Positions 1 through 9,964 are shown, counted from the stretch's first letter. The stretch is 38,523 nucleotides of DNA from Gammaproteobacteria bacterium (GCA_947469285.1 CANIOW010000027.1:1-38523); one strand, 5' to 3'. Numbers and translations are program-made. The notes: generated by a model from the letters alone, not told the origin.

Positions 1-54
1 ACCTTGGTGGATGCCTTCGTACAGCGGGCGCGGCAGGTCTATGGCCCCCGCTGA
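1..54 (+). CDS. ratA: RatA (type II toxin-antitoxin-like / ubiquinone-binding START protein), 3' end only
   Basis: Only the last 17 codons and the TGA stop (52-54) are in the window. The translated end, TLVDAFVQRARQVYGPR, matches the usual C-terminal helix of RatA/CoQ10-type START-domain proteins (a VDAF-QRA--VYG pattern). The assignment is supported by context: ratA normally lies immediately upstream of the rnfH/ratB gene, and here the next gene starts overlapping or just after this stop. The function of the family (ribosome-association toxin versus ubiquinone-binding) cannot be judged from this fragment. Confidence 0.7.
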   Translation, partial: TLVDAFVQRARQVYGPR

Positions 55-394
55 GATGCCGGCCACGCCGGCGCCGGAGACCTCCTTGGAGGTGTCGGTG
101 GTCTACGCCACCGCCGCGCAGCAGCTGGAGTATCCGCTGGTGGTGGTGGCGGGCGCGAGCCTTGCGCAGGTGGTGGCGGCGGCCATGCCAGCGCTACGGC
201 AGGCGTTCCCGGCGGTGGAGTGGGACGACCCGGCGGTCACCCTGACGCTGGGCGTTTGGGGAGAGCGTGTGTCATCCCAGGCGTTGGTGCACAGCGGGGA
301 CCGGGTGGAGATCTACCGGCAGCTGCCGGTAGACCCAAAGGCTTCACGCCGTTCGCGGGCGGACGCCGCCGCGCAGCGACTTAGGCGCCGTTGA
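41..394 (+). CDS. rnfH: RnfH family (UPF0125, RatB) beta-grasp protein
   Basis: A small ubiquitin-fold (beta-grasp) protein of about 117 residues. Family hallmarks visible are an early VSVVYA strand followed by a glutamine-rich turn, a GVWGERV strand, and the signature GDRVEIYRQLPVDPKASRR near the C-terminus, followed by a basic Arg/Ala tail. Its biochemical role is not established; it travels with ratA and is named RatB or RnfH. I chose ATG 41, which overlaps the ratA stop by 14 bp; ATG 56, just after that stop, is equally possible, and neither has a strong Shine-Dalgarno sequence. The stop (392-394) overlaps the 3' end of bamE on the other strand by 14 bp, so the two genes converge with no room for a terminator. 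Confidence 0.85.
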   Translation: MAPAEMPATPAPETSLEVSVVYATAAQQLEYPLVVVAGASLAQVVAAAMPALRQAFPAVEWDDPAVTLTLGVWGERVSSQALVHSGDRVEIYRQLPVDPKASRRSRADAAAQRLRRR

Positions 395-785
395 CCGGCG
401 CGCGCGGGGCGTCGTTGGGGAGGGCCCCGGTAGGGAGGTCGATCTTGACCACCTTGTCGTCCCCAAAATGCACTACCAGTTCGCGGCGTTCCGTCTTGCG
501 GCTTTTGCCGTCGTGGTACAGGTAGAGATATTCCCAGCGGTTATTGTTGAACAGGTCCGGCACTTGCGGTGTGCCGAGCAGAAAGCGGACTTGGGCGCGG
601 GTCATGCCCACCTGTACCTGGTCGGCCGTTTTTTGTTCGAGGAAATTGCCTTGCGGGATGTTGAGCCGGTAGACGCAGCCGACGAGCGGTAGTGCGGCCA
701 GGGCGACAGCCAGCACCCAGCCCCGACGGGCGAGGCGGGCAGGGGACGGAGCAGAATGGTTGCGGGGGTTCATGGTGTCGCTCAT
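381..785 (-). CDS. bamE: Outer membrane protein assembly factor BamE (SmpA/OmlA lipoprotein)
   Basis: A lipoprotein component of the BAM complex, which folds beta-barrel proteins into the outer membrane. The N-terminus has a basic n-region, a hydrophobic stretch and a lipobox LVGC, with the lipidated Cys at about residue 37. The mature part is a SmpA/OmlA domain: an NIPQGNFLEQ segment, then VQVGMTRAQVRFLLGTPQ, then NRWEYLYLY and a final VVHFGDDKVVKID strand. The length of about 134 residues is a little longer than in E. coli because of the N-terminal tail and a Pro/Ala-rich end. The start at 785 (MSDTMNPR) is a choice; 773 (MNPRNHS) also works and would give a more compact signal peptide. The gene is divergent from fur, as in many gammaproteobacteria. 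Confidence 0.93.
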   Translation of the reverse strand: MSDTMNPRNHSAPSPARLARRGWVLAVALAALPLVGCVYRLNIPQGNFLEQKTADQVQVGMTRAQVRFLLGTPQVPDLFNNNRWEYLYLYHDGKSRKTERRELVVHFGDDKVVKIDLPTGALPNDAPRAPVNGA

Positions 786-826
786 CATACCCGAGTGGGG
801 TTGCGTCAGGCGCAAGGAGTAAGGCG

Positions 827-1270
827 ATGGAACAGCGAGACTTGCGCAAGGCCGGCCTGAAGGTGACCTTGCCGAGGGTGAAGATCCTCGACATTCTGAC
901 GGGCAATGCCGCGCGGCACCTGAGTGCCGAAGATATCTACCGCCACCTGCTGGAGGCGAATGAAGACATTGGCCTGGCCACGGTGTACCGGGTATTGACG
1001 CAATTTGAGGCCGCTGGGCTGGTGTCGCGACACCATTTCGAGGGCGGCATGGCCGTCTTTGAGTTGAACCGCGGTGAGCATCATGACCATATTGTGTGCA
1101 TGGACTGCGGGCGGGTGGAAGAGTTCAGTGACGCTGGCATTGAAGACCGGCAGCACGCCATCGCCACCGAGCGTGGGTTCGGGCTGGCGGACCACGCGCT
1201 TATCCTTTACGGACGTTGCCACCGCGACCCGTGCCCGCACCGCGTTTTACCGGTGCTGCCGGAGGGCTGA
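827..1270 (+). CDS. fur: Ferric uptake regulator Fur
   Basis: An Fe(II)-dependent DNA-binding repressor of iron acquisition genes, 147 residues. The N-terminal winged helix contains the family pattern LKVTLPRVKILDIL (11-24) and HLSAEDIYRHL (31-41), followed by IGLATVYRVLTQFEAAGLV (48-66). The metal-binding dimerization domain has HHDHIVCMDCG (85-95), with His85, His86 and His88 as metal ligands and Cys91/Cys94 as the structural zinc pair. A second Cys pair (131, 136) lies in the C-terminal tail. ATG 827 is fixed by a good Shine-Dalgarno AAGGAG at 814-819. The 3' end overlaps the 3' end of recN on the opposite strand by 71 bp, so the last 23 residues are double-coded. Confidence 0.95.
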   Translation: MEQRDLRKAGLKVTLPRVKILDILTGNAARHLSAEDIYRHLLEANEDIGLATVYRVLTQFEAAGLVSRHHFEGGMAVFELNRGEHHDHIVCMDCGRVEEFSDAGIEDRQHAIATERGFGLADHALILYGRCHRDPCPHRVLPVLPEG

Positions 1271-2960
1271 CGCTCGCGCTGGCAGGGCGGTCGCGTGCGG
1301 TGAGCATTTCGCGGGCGTGTTCGCGCGCCGCGGTGGTCAGTTCTACGCCACCGAGCATGCGCGCCAGTTCTTCGACGCGTTCGTCCGGGGTAAGCGCGGT
1401 GAGTGTGGTGCGACTGGTACGTCCATCGGTCAGTTTGGCCACGCGTACGTGGTGGTCCGCTTGGCTGGCCACTTGCGCCAGATGGGTGACGCACAGCACC
1501 TGCCCGCGTTGGCCGAGCGCGCGTAACTGGCGCCCGACCCGCTCAGCCACCCCACCGCCCACGCCCGCATCCACTTCGTCGAAGATCATGCACAGGCGAC
1601 CGTCGGTGCCGTCGGCGGCGGCCACCTGCACGGCCAAACTAATACGCGACAGCTCGCCACCCGAGGCGACCTTGGCCACGGCCCGCGGCGGCTGCCCGGG
1701 GTTGGCGGACACCAGAAACTCGACTTCGTCGAGGCCATCTGCCGCCGGTTCAGCGCCGCCACGAGCGCGGATATCGATGGCGAACTGGCCACCGGGCATG
1801 CCGAGGACTTTCATGAGGTCGGTGACCTGCTGTGCCAGCCGTAGCGAGGTGGCTTGGCGGGCCAACGTGAGGCTGGCCGCCGCGGCGGTATAGTCCCGGC
1901 GCAGGGCGAGGAGTTGCAGTTCCAGAACGGCCACGGTGGACTCTGCGCCCTCCAGTCGCGCCAGTTCCTGCTGTAGAGTGAGTAGTTGGGCGGGGAGCTG
2001 TTCAGGCGGCAACCGGTGCTTGCGGGCCAGTTCGTCGACCGAGCCAATGCGCGTTTCAATAAACGCCTGGCGTCGCGGGTCGACCTCTAGACCGTCCAGA
2101 TAGCCCGACAGCGCTGCACCAGCCTCTTTGAGCTGGATGATGGATTCGGCGAGCAGCGCTGCCACTGGTTGGAGGCGCGAGTCGAACTCCGCCACACCAC
2201 GCACTTGCACCAGCGCACGGCTTGCCAGCGCATGCGCGTCCTGGCCATCGCTTTCGTACGTGAGTTGTAACGCAAGCTGTGCGGCTTCGGCCAGGCGGGC
2301 ACGGTTGGCAAGACGCGAGTGTTCCTCCAGCAGCGCGGGCACTTCGTCGGTTTTCAGGCCGAGGGCATCCAGTTCACGCACTTGGTAACGCAACAGTTCG
2401 AGTCGCGAGTCGCGGTCGGTGGCCGCGGCACGGAGTGCGGCCACCTCCGCGGCCAAGGTGCGGTGCTCGCGCGCCAGACGCTGCACTGGTTGTAGCAGCG
2501 CGCCATGGGTGCCATGGGCATCCAGCAGGTCGCGTTGCGCGTCGCGGCGCATGAGCGACAGAAACTCTTGCTGACCATGGATGTCGATCAGGTGCTGGCC
2601 CAGTTCACGGACGGCGCTCAGTGGCAGTACCTGGCCATTCACCCAGGCGCGGGAACGTCCGTCTTGACCGACCACACGGCGTAAGTGCAGCTCGTCTTCG
2701 GCGTCGATGGACTGGGCTTCGAGCCACTCGGCGACCCCGGGTACACCACGGGGGTCGAAGGTGGCTGTCACCTCAGCGCGTTCGCAGCCATGACGCACCA
2801 CTTCGGCGGTGGCGCGGCCACCGATAGCCAGCATGACGGCATCCACCAAAATGGATTTGCCGGCACCGGTTTCACCGGTGAGGGCTGTCAGACCAGCGGG
2901 CAGATCCAGGTCGACGGCATCAACGATGGCGAAGTCGCGAATGGATAAGTGGGTCAGCAT
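1200..2960 (-). CDS. recN: DNA repair protein RecN
   Basis: An SMC-like ATPase that acts in recombinational repair of double-strand breaks. The ATPase head has Walker A GETGAGKS (29-36) in the N-lobe, the ABC signature SGGELSR (433-439), Walker B CMIFDE (457-462) and the switch His in VTHL (493) in the C-lobe. The central part (about 155-375) is rich in Leu, Ala and charged residues, consistent with a short coiled coil. ATG 2960 is preceded by AGGAG inside the 3' end of nadK, only 4 bp downstream of the nadK stop, so the two genes form an operon. At 586 residues it is longer than the E. coli protein (553), mainly through a Ser/Pro/Gly-rich tail (about 556-586). That tail is antisense to the end of fur. 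Confidence 0.95.
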   Translation of the reverse strand: MLTHLSIRDFAIVDAVDLDLPAGLTALTGETGAGKSILVDAVMLAIGGRATAEVVRHGCERAEVTATFDPRGVPGVAEWLEAQSIDAEDELHLRRVVGQDGRSRAWVNGQVLPLSAVRELGQHLIDIHGQQEFLSLMRRDAQRDLLDAHGTHGALLQPVQRLAREHRTLAAEVAALRAAATDRDSRLELLRYQVRELDALGLKTDEVPALLEEHSRLANRARLAEAAQLALQLTYESDGQDAHALASRALVQVRGVAEFDSRLQPVAALLAESIIQLKEAGAALSGYLDGLEVDPRRQAFIETRIGSVDELARKHRLPPEQLPAQLLTLQQELARLEGAESTVAVLELQLLALRRDYTAAAASLTLARQATSLRLAQQVTDLMKVLGMPGGQFAIDIRARGGAEPAADGLDEVEFLVSANPGQPPRAVAKVASGGELSRISLAVQVAAADGTDGRLCMIFDEVDAGVGGGVAERVGRQLRALGQRGQVLCVTHLAQVASQADHHVRVAKLTDGRTSRTTLTALTPDERVEELARMLGGVELTTAAREHAREMLTARDRPASASVSPPAAPVKRGAGTGRGGNVRKG

Positions 2961-2964
2961 GGTG

Positions 2965-3873
2965 TTAGTCCGACTCCTGGTCCTGCTCCGCAGGAACCGC
3001 ATGCGCGCCGCGGCCCCAGTGAAGCTTAGAACGTAACACGCGGAAGTAGTCGTGGCCCGGTGGGTGCAAGAGGACCAGCTTGGCTTCGGCAGGACCGATG
3101 CTCAGCACGCTGTCGGCGTCGAGTTCGCCGAACGCCACGCCGTCGCAGCTCACTTGGGCACGCGCCCGCGGGCGCCGCACCAGCCGTACTTCCACGCGGC
3201 TGTCGCGGCGCAACACCAGCGGCCGGTCGCTGAGGGTGTGCGGGCAAATAGGCACCACGACCATGACGTCGAGGTCCGGCTGCACGATCGGGCCACCGCA
3301 GGACAGCGCATAGGCCGTCGAGCCAGTGGCGGTGGCTACCACCAAGCCGTCGCCACCATGGGTGTTGACGTAGCGCCCGTCGACCGCCGATTCAAAATCC
3401 AGCATGCGGCCGGGCTGGTCGTTTTGCAGTACCACGTCGTTGACCGCCACCATGGTGCGGACGGGCTGGCCTGGGCACTCGAGGCGCGCTTCCAGCAAGC
3501 TGCGCTCTTCGCGCTGAAAATGACCGCTCAGCACTTCGTTCAGCCGCTCGGTCAGCTCGCCGGGGCGAATGTCGGCCAGGAAGCCCAGGCGGCCGCGATT
3601 GACGCCCAGCACTGGGCAGGGGGAGGCGGCTTGCAGCGACAAGCGTGCGGCGTGGAGCAAAGTGCCGTCACCGCCAATGGCGAGCAACAAGCGCGCGGAT
3701 TTCGCGAAGTCGACTTCAGGCACGCGCAGCACCGCCGCTGGCAGCTCGCCGGCCATGGCCGGGTCGGCGAGGACGGTTTTGCCGCGCGCACAGAGGTGCC
3801 GGGCAATGTCCGCCACCAAGGTCGCAATGCGGTTGTCGTCTGGACGGCCCACCAGGGCCACGGTCTGGAACAC
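2965..3873 (-). CDS. nadK: NAD(+) kinase NadK
   Basis: Phosphorylates NAD to NADP using ATP. Family motifs: GGDGT (67-71), the NINRG-like VNRGRLGFLAD (91-101), the NDVVL substrate motif (145-149) and the conserved glycine-rich segment DGLVVATATGSTAYALSCGG (175-194). At 302 residues it fits bacterial NadK. I chose the GTG start at 3873, giving MFQTVALVGRP, because the family starts just before the first beta-strand and because AGGA sits at the right spacing upstream. The frame stays open to an ATG at 3981, but those extra residues do not look like NadK and would cover the promoter. It is divergent from hrcA and in an operon with recN. Confidence 0.94.
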   Translation of the reverse strand: MFQTVALVGRPDDNRIATLVADIARHLCARGKTVLADPAMAGELPAAVLRVPEVDFAKSARLLLAIGGDGTLLHAARLSLQAASPCPVLGVNRGRLGFLADIRPGELTERLNEVLSGHFQREERSLLEARLECPGQPVRTMVAVNDVVLQNDQPGRMLDFESAVDGRYVNTHGGDGLVVATATGSTAYALSCGGPIVQPDLDVMVVVPICPHTLSDRPLVLRRDSRVEVRLVRRPRARAQVSCDGVAFGELDADSVLSIGPAEAKLVLLHPPGHDYFRVLRSKLHWGRGAHAVPAEQDQESD

Positions 3874-4073
3874 TCGGGGTCCTACAGGCGCGCGGGGAAA
3901 GGGCCGCGCTTGGCGGTCACTTATAGCATGGCCACGGTAAAGCAGCAGGGGGGTGTTTTTGTTGCGTATGATGCAAAACACGGCCGTTGGCCGCTGGCGG
4001 CCCCGCAGACGCCAGCGCCAGCCCGTATCAGTAGCTTGACACTGGGTATTTTCCTGCGGTATTTCAGGGGCTT
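3874..4073. other. Divergent nadK/hrcA intergenic region
   Basis: A 200-bp gap between divergent genes. It holds the candidate nadK promoter, a perfect 14-bp palindrome GGCCGCTGGCGGCC-type hairpin with arms GGCCGC/GCGGCC (3989-4002), and a perfect TTGACA at 4036-4041 facing hrcA. The best -10 partner for that TTGACA (TATTTC at 4060-4065) is weak, and it overlaps the hrcA Shine-Dalgarno AGGGG (about 4066-4070), so the promoter is doubtful. I see no CIRCE operator (TTAGCACTC-N9-GAGTGCTAA) here. Confidence 0.4.
3920..3928 (-). promoter_or_regulatory. Candidate extended -10 promoter for nadK-recN
   Basis: Read on the minus strand, positions 3928-3920 give TGCTATAAG, an extended -10 (TGnTATAAt-like) element 47 bp upstream of the nadK GTG. 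No good -35 hexamer is seen 17 bp further up, which is tolerated for extended -10 promoters. It lies in the 200-bp divergent nadK/hrcA gap. Confidence 0.45.
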
Positions 4074-5174
4074 ATGCAATATCACGGTGACCTGAAGCAC
4101 GATCGCACGGACGAGCTGAACGAACGCTCGCAGCATTTGCTACGGGTGCTGGTGGAAAGCTATATCCGCGATGGTGAACCGGTGGGCTCGCGCACCCTGT
4201 CGCGGGAGTCGGGTCTCACCATCAGCAGCGCCACCATCCGTAACGTGATGGCGGACCTGGAAGAGCTGGGGTTTATAGCGTCGCCGCACACCTCCGCCGG
4301 GCGCGTGCCCACCGACAAGGGCTATCGGTTTTTCGTCAACACCCTCATGCGTCACCGGGGTGGGTCGGCGGCACTGCGGGCGGCCGAAGCCTTGCCTGAA
4401 GCACTGGAGCTGGGCCGCCGGCTGCAGCCGGGGCTCGACGGACCGAAATCGTTGCTGGCCACGGCGTCGCAGATGCTGTCGCACCTGACGCACATGGCGG
4501 GCGTCATCACGCTGCCGCGTCCGGCGCACATGTCGGTCACCCAGATCGAATTCTTGTCGCTGTCCGATAACCGGGTGCTGGCGGTGCTAGTGGTCAACGG
4601 CAGCGAGGTGCAAAACCGCATTTTGCAAGTGGAACGCACCTTCAAGGCGGAAGAGTTGCGCCGCGCGGCGGCCTGGCTCAATGAGCAGTTTCGCGGGCGT
4701 GAAGTGCACCATGTGCGGGACGGGCTGCTGCGTGAACTGCAGGACACCCGGGCCACCATGAACGGCTTGATGCAAGATGCGATCAGCATGGCGCAGCAGA
4801 TGTTCAATCCGGTACGCCCGGCGGCGCCAGAGGTGGAAATGCTGGTCGCCGGCGAAACCAACCTGATGGGCTATGGCGAACTGTCGAATGTCGACCGTCT
4901 GCGGCGCCTGTTTGAGGCGTTTAACGAAAAGCGCGACCTGCTGCATTTGCTGGACCAGTGTGTGCATGCTGAAGGCGTGCAAATTTTTATTGGCCACGAG
5001 AGCGGTTACCACCTGCTGGACGATCTGAGTCTGGTGACGGCGCCGTACATGGTGGATGACGAAGTGATCGGGGTGTTGGGCGTCATCGGGCCAACGCGCA
5101 TGGCCTATGAACGGGTCATCCCCATCGTCGATATCACGGCCAAACTCCTCGGGTCAGCGCTCAAAGGTTCCTGA
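4074..5174 (+). CDS. hrcA: Heat-inducible transcription repressor HrcA
   Basis: A repressor that in other bacteria binds CIRCE operators and needs GroEL to fold. The N-terminal winged helix shows RSQHLLRVLVESYIRDGEPV (18-37), GSRTLSRESGL (38-48), SSATIRNVMADLEELGFI (51-68) and the very conserved PHTSAGRVPTDKGYRFFV (71-88). The rest is the GAF-like dimerization region and a C-terminal part ending ITAKLLGSALKGS. The length of 366 fits proteobacterial HrcA. ATG 4074 has AGGGG upstream; the first 15 residues are an unusual polar leader. It heads the grpE-dnaK-dnaJ block, but no CIRCE sequence is visible in this cluster, so its target may be elsewhere (groESL is the usual one). Confidence 0.95.
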   Translation: MQYHGDLKHDRTDELNERSQHLLRVLVESYIRDGEPVGSRTLSRESGLTISSATIRNVMADLEELGFIASPHTSAGRVPTDKGYRFFVNTLMRHRGGSAALRAAEALPEALELGRRLQPGLDGPKSLLATASQMLSHLTHMAGVITLPRPAHMSVTQIEFLSLSDNRVLAVLVVNGSEVQNRILQVERTFKAEELRRAAAWLNEQFRGREVHHVRDGLLRELQDTRATMNGLMQDAISMAQQMFNPVRPAAPEVEMLVAGETNLMGYGELSNVDRLRRLFEAFNEKRDLLHLLDQCVHAEGVQIFIGHESGYHLLDDLSLVTAPYMVDDEVIGVLGVIGPTRMAYERVIPIVDITAKLLGSALKGS

Positions 5175-5220
5175 AAGCGGCTCGCAGGAGGCATTTCCGG
5201 GGCCTTTGGGAGCCCTTCGC

Positions 5221-5248
5221 CTTGAATTGCCGTCCCGCTACCCCCATG
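5221..5248 (+). promoter_or_regulatory. Sigma-32 heat-shock promoter upstream of grpE
   Basis: A -35 CTTGAA at 5221-5226, a 14-bp spacer, and a -10 CCCCCATG at 5241-5248 match the RpoH consensus (CTTGAA, 13-17 bp, CCCCAT-T). Transcription would start near 5256, about 30 bp before the grpE ATG. The element lies in the 111-bp hrcA-grpE gap and has the same form as the one before dnaK. Confidence 0.8.
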
Positions 5249-5285
5249 CTCCGCGGCCTGCCTGACCGTGTTCCGGAGCCTGTCC

Positions 5286-5831
5286 ATGTCTGAAGCCCCC
5301 CCTGCCCCTGAGCCTACCGATCTGAACGGCTTGCCGTTTTCCGGCGATGCTGACCCAGCCGCTGACCTCGTGGACGACCTGTCGGCCCGTTTGGCGGCCG
5401 CCGAGGCACGGGTGCTGGCGCTGCAAGAGCAGGCAGTACGCGCAGCGGCCGAGCAGGAAAATGTGCGCCGCCGGGCGGCGCGCGATGTGGAACAGGCGCG
5501 CCAGTTCGCGGTGGAGCGCTTTGTGAAAGATTTGCTCCCGGTCACCGACAGTCTGATGCTGGCCGGCGCGCAGCAAAATGCGGATGCAAAAAGTCTGCTG
5601 GAAGGCCAGCAGGCCACCCTGCGGCTGCTGGAAAAAGCTTTCGAGTCTGCGGGTTTGCAAGCGCTGGACCCGACCGGCCAGCCCTTTAATCCCGAACACC
5701 ATGAAGCCATGGTGGCCCTGCCGACTGCGGAGGTGCCGCCAGACTCCATTATCACGGTCGTGCAGCGCGGCTGGCTGCTGCATGGGCGTCTGGTGCGTCC
5801 CGCACGGGTCATCGTGGCCAAGGCCCCCTGA
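5286..5831 (+). CDS. grpE: Nucleotide exchange factor GrpE
   Basis: The co-chaperone that releases ADP from DnaK. The 181-residue protein has an acidic, Pro-rich N-terminal tail, a long amphipathic helix (about 35-95) with the family segment AEQENVRRRAARDVEQAR followed by FAVERFVKDLLPVTDSL, and the C-terminal beta domain with FNPEHHEAM and a final GWLLHGRLVRPARVIVAK. ATG 5286 (MSEAPPAP) follows CCGGAG at 5274-5279; an upstream in-frame GTG at 5268 has no comparable ribosome site. It has its own sigma-32-type promoter, and a second one separates it from dnaK, so grpE and dnaK may be tuned independently. Confidence 0.95.
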   Translation: MSEAPPAPEPTDLNGLPFSGDADPAADLVDDLSARLAAAEARVLALQEQAVRAAAEQENVRRRAARDVEQARQFAVERFVKDLLPVTDSLMLAGAQQNADAKSLLEGQQATLRLLEKAFESAGLQALDPTGQPFNPEHHEAMVALPTAEVPPDSIITVVQRGWLLHGRLVRPARVIVAKAP

Positions 5832-5873
5832 GGCGCCGCGGGGGAAATCGTTGTCGTTGGCGGTGGGTCACCG

Positions 5874-5900
5874 CTTGAATCCGGCGCGAACTCCCCCATA
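5874..5900 (+). promoter_or_regulatory. Sigma-32 heat-shock promoter upstream of dnaK
   Basis: CTTGAA at 5874-5879, a 13-bp spacer, then CCCCCATA at 5893-5900: a very good RpoH promoter match. Predicted start is about 5907, leaving a leader of roughly 54 nt that contains a small hairpin CCGGC-ATT-GCCGG (5915-5927) before the dnaK Shine-Dalgarno. Confidence 0.82.
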
Positions 5901-5960
5901 ACCCTCGTCAATCCCCGGCATTGCCGGTTACAGCATTCGCATATCCGAAGGAGCAGATTC

Positions 5961-7883
<1,923 letters not shown>

Positions 7884-7903
7884 GGCACACTCTCGGGTTC
7901 ACG

Positions 7904-7935
7904 GGCCGGGAGCGGGTAACCGCCCCCGGCCTTTT
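7904..7935 (+). terminator. Terminator-like hairpin between dnaK and dnaJ
   Basis: Arms GGCCGGGAGCGG (7904-7915) and CCGCCCCCGGCC (7920-7931) pair over 12 positions with one A/C mismatch, loop GTAA, followed by TTTT. It has the form of a Rho-independent terminator with a short T-run, so partial read-through into dnaJ is likely. That would set a DnaK excess over DnaJ. Confidence 0.75.
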
Positions 7936-7961
7936 CGTATGGCTGGACGGGCGGGGAAGGC

Positions 7962-9122
7962 ATGGCGAAGCGCGACTATTACGAAGTGCTGGGCGTAGCC
8001 CGTGACGCTACGGAAGCGGACATTAAAAAGTCCTACCGGCGTTTGGCGCAGAAATTTCATCCCGATCGGAACCCGGATGATGCAGCGGCGCTGGAATCCT
8101 TCAAGGAAGGCAAGGAGGCCTATGAAGTGCTTTCCGACGCCACGAAGCGCGCGGTCTATGACCGCCATGGCCACGCCGGACTTGACCCTTCGCGGGGCGG
8201 GGGTGGTTTTGGTGGTGGCGGCAGCGATGTCTTCGGCGATCTGTTCGGCGAGGTCTTCGGCGACATCTTTGGCGGCACTCGACGCGGCGGCGGCGGCAAC
8301 GCCCGCCAGGTGTTCCGTGGCGAAGACCTGCGTTACGAACTGACCCTCGATCTCGAACAAGCGGTGTTTGGTCACTCCGCAGAATTTTCCATTGAAATTC
8401 CCTGCGAGTGCGAGAGCTGTGGCGGCACAGGCGCTGCCAAAGGCTTCAAGCCGGTCAGTTGTGAGGGCTGTGGCGGGCAGGGCCAGGTACGTATGCGGCA
8501 GGGGCCGTTTGTGGTGCAGCAACCCTGCCCGCAGTGTCGCGGGCGCGGCACCATCATCAAACAGCCCTGCGACAGTTGCTACGGCCAAGGGCGGCGTACC
8601 CAGTCCAAACACCTGCAAGTGCGCATTCCTGCGGGTGTTGATACCGGTGACCGCTTGCGGGAGTCGGGCAAGGGTGGGGCAGGGCGCAATGGCGGCCCAA
8701 CCGGCGACCTCTACGTGGATATCGTGGTCCGTGATCACCCTATTTTCACGCGCGAAGAGGCACACCTGTTCTGCGAAGTTCCCATTCCCTTCGCTACCGC
8801 AGCACTCGGTGGCAAGCTGGAGGTGCCCACCTTGGATGGTCAGGCGAGCATCACCATTCCACCGGAAACCCAGTCCGGCAAGGTCTTTCGCCTGCGCGGC
8901 AAGGGCGTGGCGCCAGTGCGCGGCGGGCCAGCCGGCGATCTCCACTGCACGGTGGCCGTGGAAACGCCAGTGAAGCTGACGAGCGAGCAAAAAGACTTGT
9001 TGCGGCGTTTTGATGACAGCCTGCGCGGCACCGGCGCCAGCCATGCACCGCGTGAGGAAAGCTGGCTGAGCGGCGTTAAAAACTTCTTCGAGCGCAAGCT
9101 GTTCGATTCGGAGGAACCATGA
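7962..9122 (+). CDS. dnaJ: Chaperone DnaJ (Hsp40)
   Basis: The co-chaperone that delivers substrates to DnaK and stimulates its ATPase. J-domain about 4-69 with the essential HPD at 33-35, then a Gly/Phe-rich segment (about 78-115, with repeated [15 protein letters not shown]). The four zinc-finger CxxCxGxG repeats start at Cys150, Cys167, Cys189 and Cys203, followed by the C-terminal substrate-binding domains ([28 protein letters not shown]). The 386 residues and the type I (DnaJ proper) architecture are complete. ATG 7962 follows GGGGAAGG. The stop overlaps the dapB ATG by 4 bp (ATGA), so translation of the two is coupled. Confidence 0.97.
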   Translation: MAKRDYYEVLGVARDATEADIKKSYRRLAQKFHPDRNPDDAAALESFKEGKEAYEVLSDATKRAVYDRHGHAGLDPSRGGGGFGGGGSDVFGDLFGEVFGDIFGGTRRGGGGNARQVFRGEDLRYELTLDLEQAVFGHSAEFSIEIPCECESCGGTGAAKGFKPVSCEGCGGQGQVRMRQGPFVVQQPCPQCRGRGTIIKQPCDSCYGQGRRTQSKHLQVRIPAGVDTGDRLRESGKGGAGRNGGPTGDLYVDIVVRDHPIFTREEAHLFCEVPIPFATAALGGKLEVPTLDGQASITIPPETQSGKVFRLRGKGVAPVRGGPAGDLHCTVAVETPVKLTSEQKDLLRRFDDSLRGTGASHAPREESWLSGVKNFFERKLFDSEEP

Positions 9123-9964
9123 AGCCGTCCATCCCCGTCTATCCCCGCGGCGTGGCCGTGTTCGGCGTGACCGGACGCATGGGCCAAGCCTTGGTCCGGG
9201 CGCTGGCGGAGCCGGCGGCCTTGTCGCTGGGTTTACAACTGACGGGCGCCCTTGCCTCGGCGGGCAACCGTTACCTGGGGCAGGATGCTAGCGCGCCCAC
9301 GCATGGGCCCCAGACGGGGGTGAACATCACAGCAGACCGCGCGACGGCGCTGCTGGGGGCCCAGGTCGCCATCGATTTCACCCTACCTGCCGCCTTGGCC
9401 ACCACGCTGACGGCCTGCACCAACGCTGGGGTGCCGCTGGTGATCGGCACCACCGGCTTGGATGCGCCGGCGGAAGCGGCACTGGCGCTGGCGGCGCGCC
9501 ACCTGCCGATGGTGTATGCCCCCAATATGAGTCTGGGGGTGAACTTGCTGCTGGCGCTGGTGGCGCAGGCCGCCGCGGCCCTGCCGCAGGAATACGACAT
9601 CGAAATTATCGAGGCGCATCACCGGTATAAGCAGGATGCGCCCTCGGGTACTGCCATTCAGCTGGGGCAGGTGGCTGCGGCTGCCCGCGGGATGACCTTA
9701 CAGGACGCGGCCGCTGGCGCCCGTGAGGGCCAGACCGGTGAGCGACGCACCGGGTCCATCGGGTTCGCCGCGGTGCGTGGTGGCGACATCGTGGGTGAAC
9801 ACACGGTGCTGTTTGCCGGTAGCGGCGAGCGGCTGGAACTGGTCCACCGCGCCACCGACCGGCTGACTTTTGCTCGCGGCGCCCTGCAGGCGGCTCACTG
9901 GCTGGCTTCGGGCCGTGAACCGGGGATTTACGGAATGCGTGACGTACTGGGCTTGGGTCGGTAA
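9119..9964 (+). CDS. dapB: 4-hydroxy-tetrahydrodipicolinate reductase DapB
   Basis: Reduces 4-hydroxy-tetrahydrodipicolinate to tetrahydrodipicolinate in the lysine and meso-diaminopimelate pathway. The N-terminal Rossmann fold has [15 protein letters not shown] (14-28). The catalytic region [15 protein letters not shown] carries His167 and Lys171, equivalent to E. coli His159 and Lys163, and the GTTGLD loop (110-115) is present. The length of 281 is normal. ATG 9119 overlaps the dnaJ stop by 4 bp, so despite a housekeeping role it lies in the heat-shock transcript. A terminator follows it before carA. Confidence 0.96.
   Translation: MKPSIPVYPRGVAVFGVTGRMGQALVRALAEPAALSLGLQLTGALASAGNRYLGQDASAPTHGPQTGVNITADRATALLGAQVAIDFTLPAALATTLTACTNAGVPLVIGTTGLDAPAEAALALAARHLPMVYAPNMSLGVNLLLALVAQAAAALPQEYDIEIIEAHHRYKQDAPSGTAIQLGQVAAAARGMTLQDAAAGAREGQTGERRTGSIGFAAVRGGDIVGEHTVLFAGSGERLELVHRATDRLTFARGALQAAHWLASGREPGIYGMRDVLGLGR

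Noticed and set aside
4036-4065. A sigma-70 promoter for hrcA starting at the perfect TTGACA
   Set aside because: The -10 partner is poor and would put the transcript start at about the ATG, removing the AGGGG ribosome site. Kept only as a note in the intergenic entry.
7899-9044. A 381-codon antisense frame over dnaJ
   Set aside because: DnaJ with all its zinc-finger repeats is encoded on the other strand; the antisense Ala/His-rich protein matches nothing I know.
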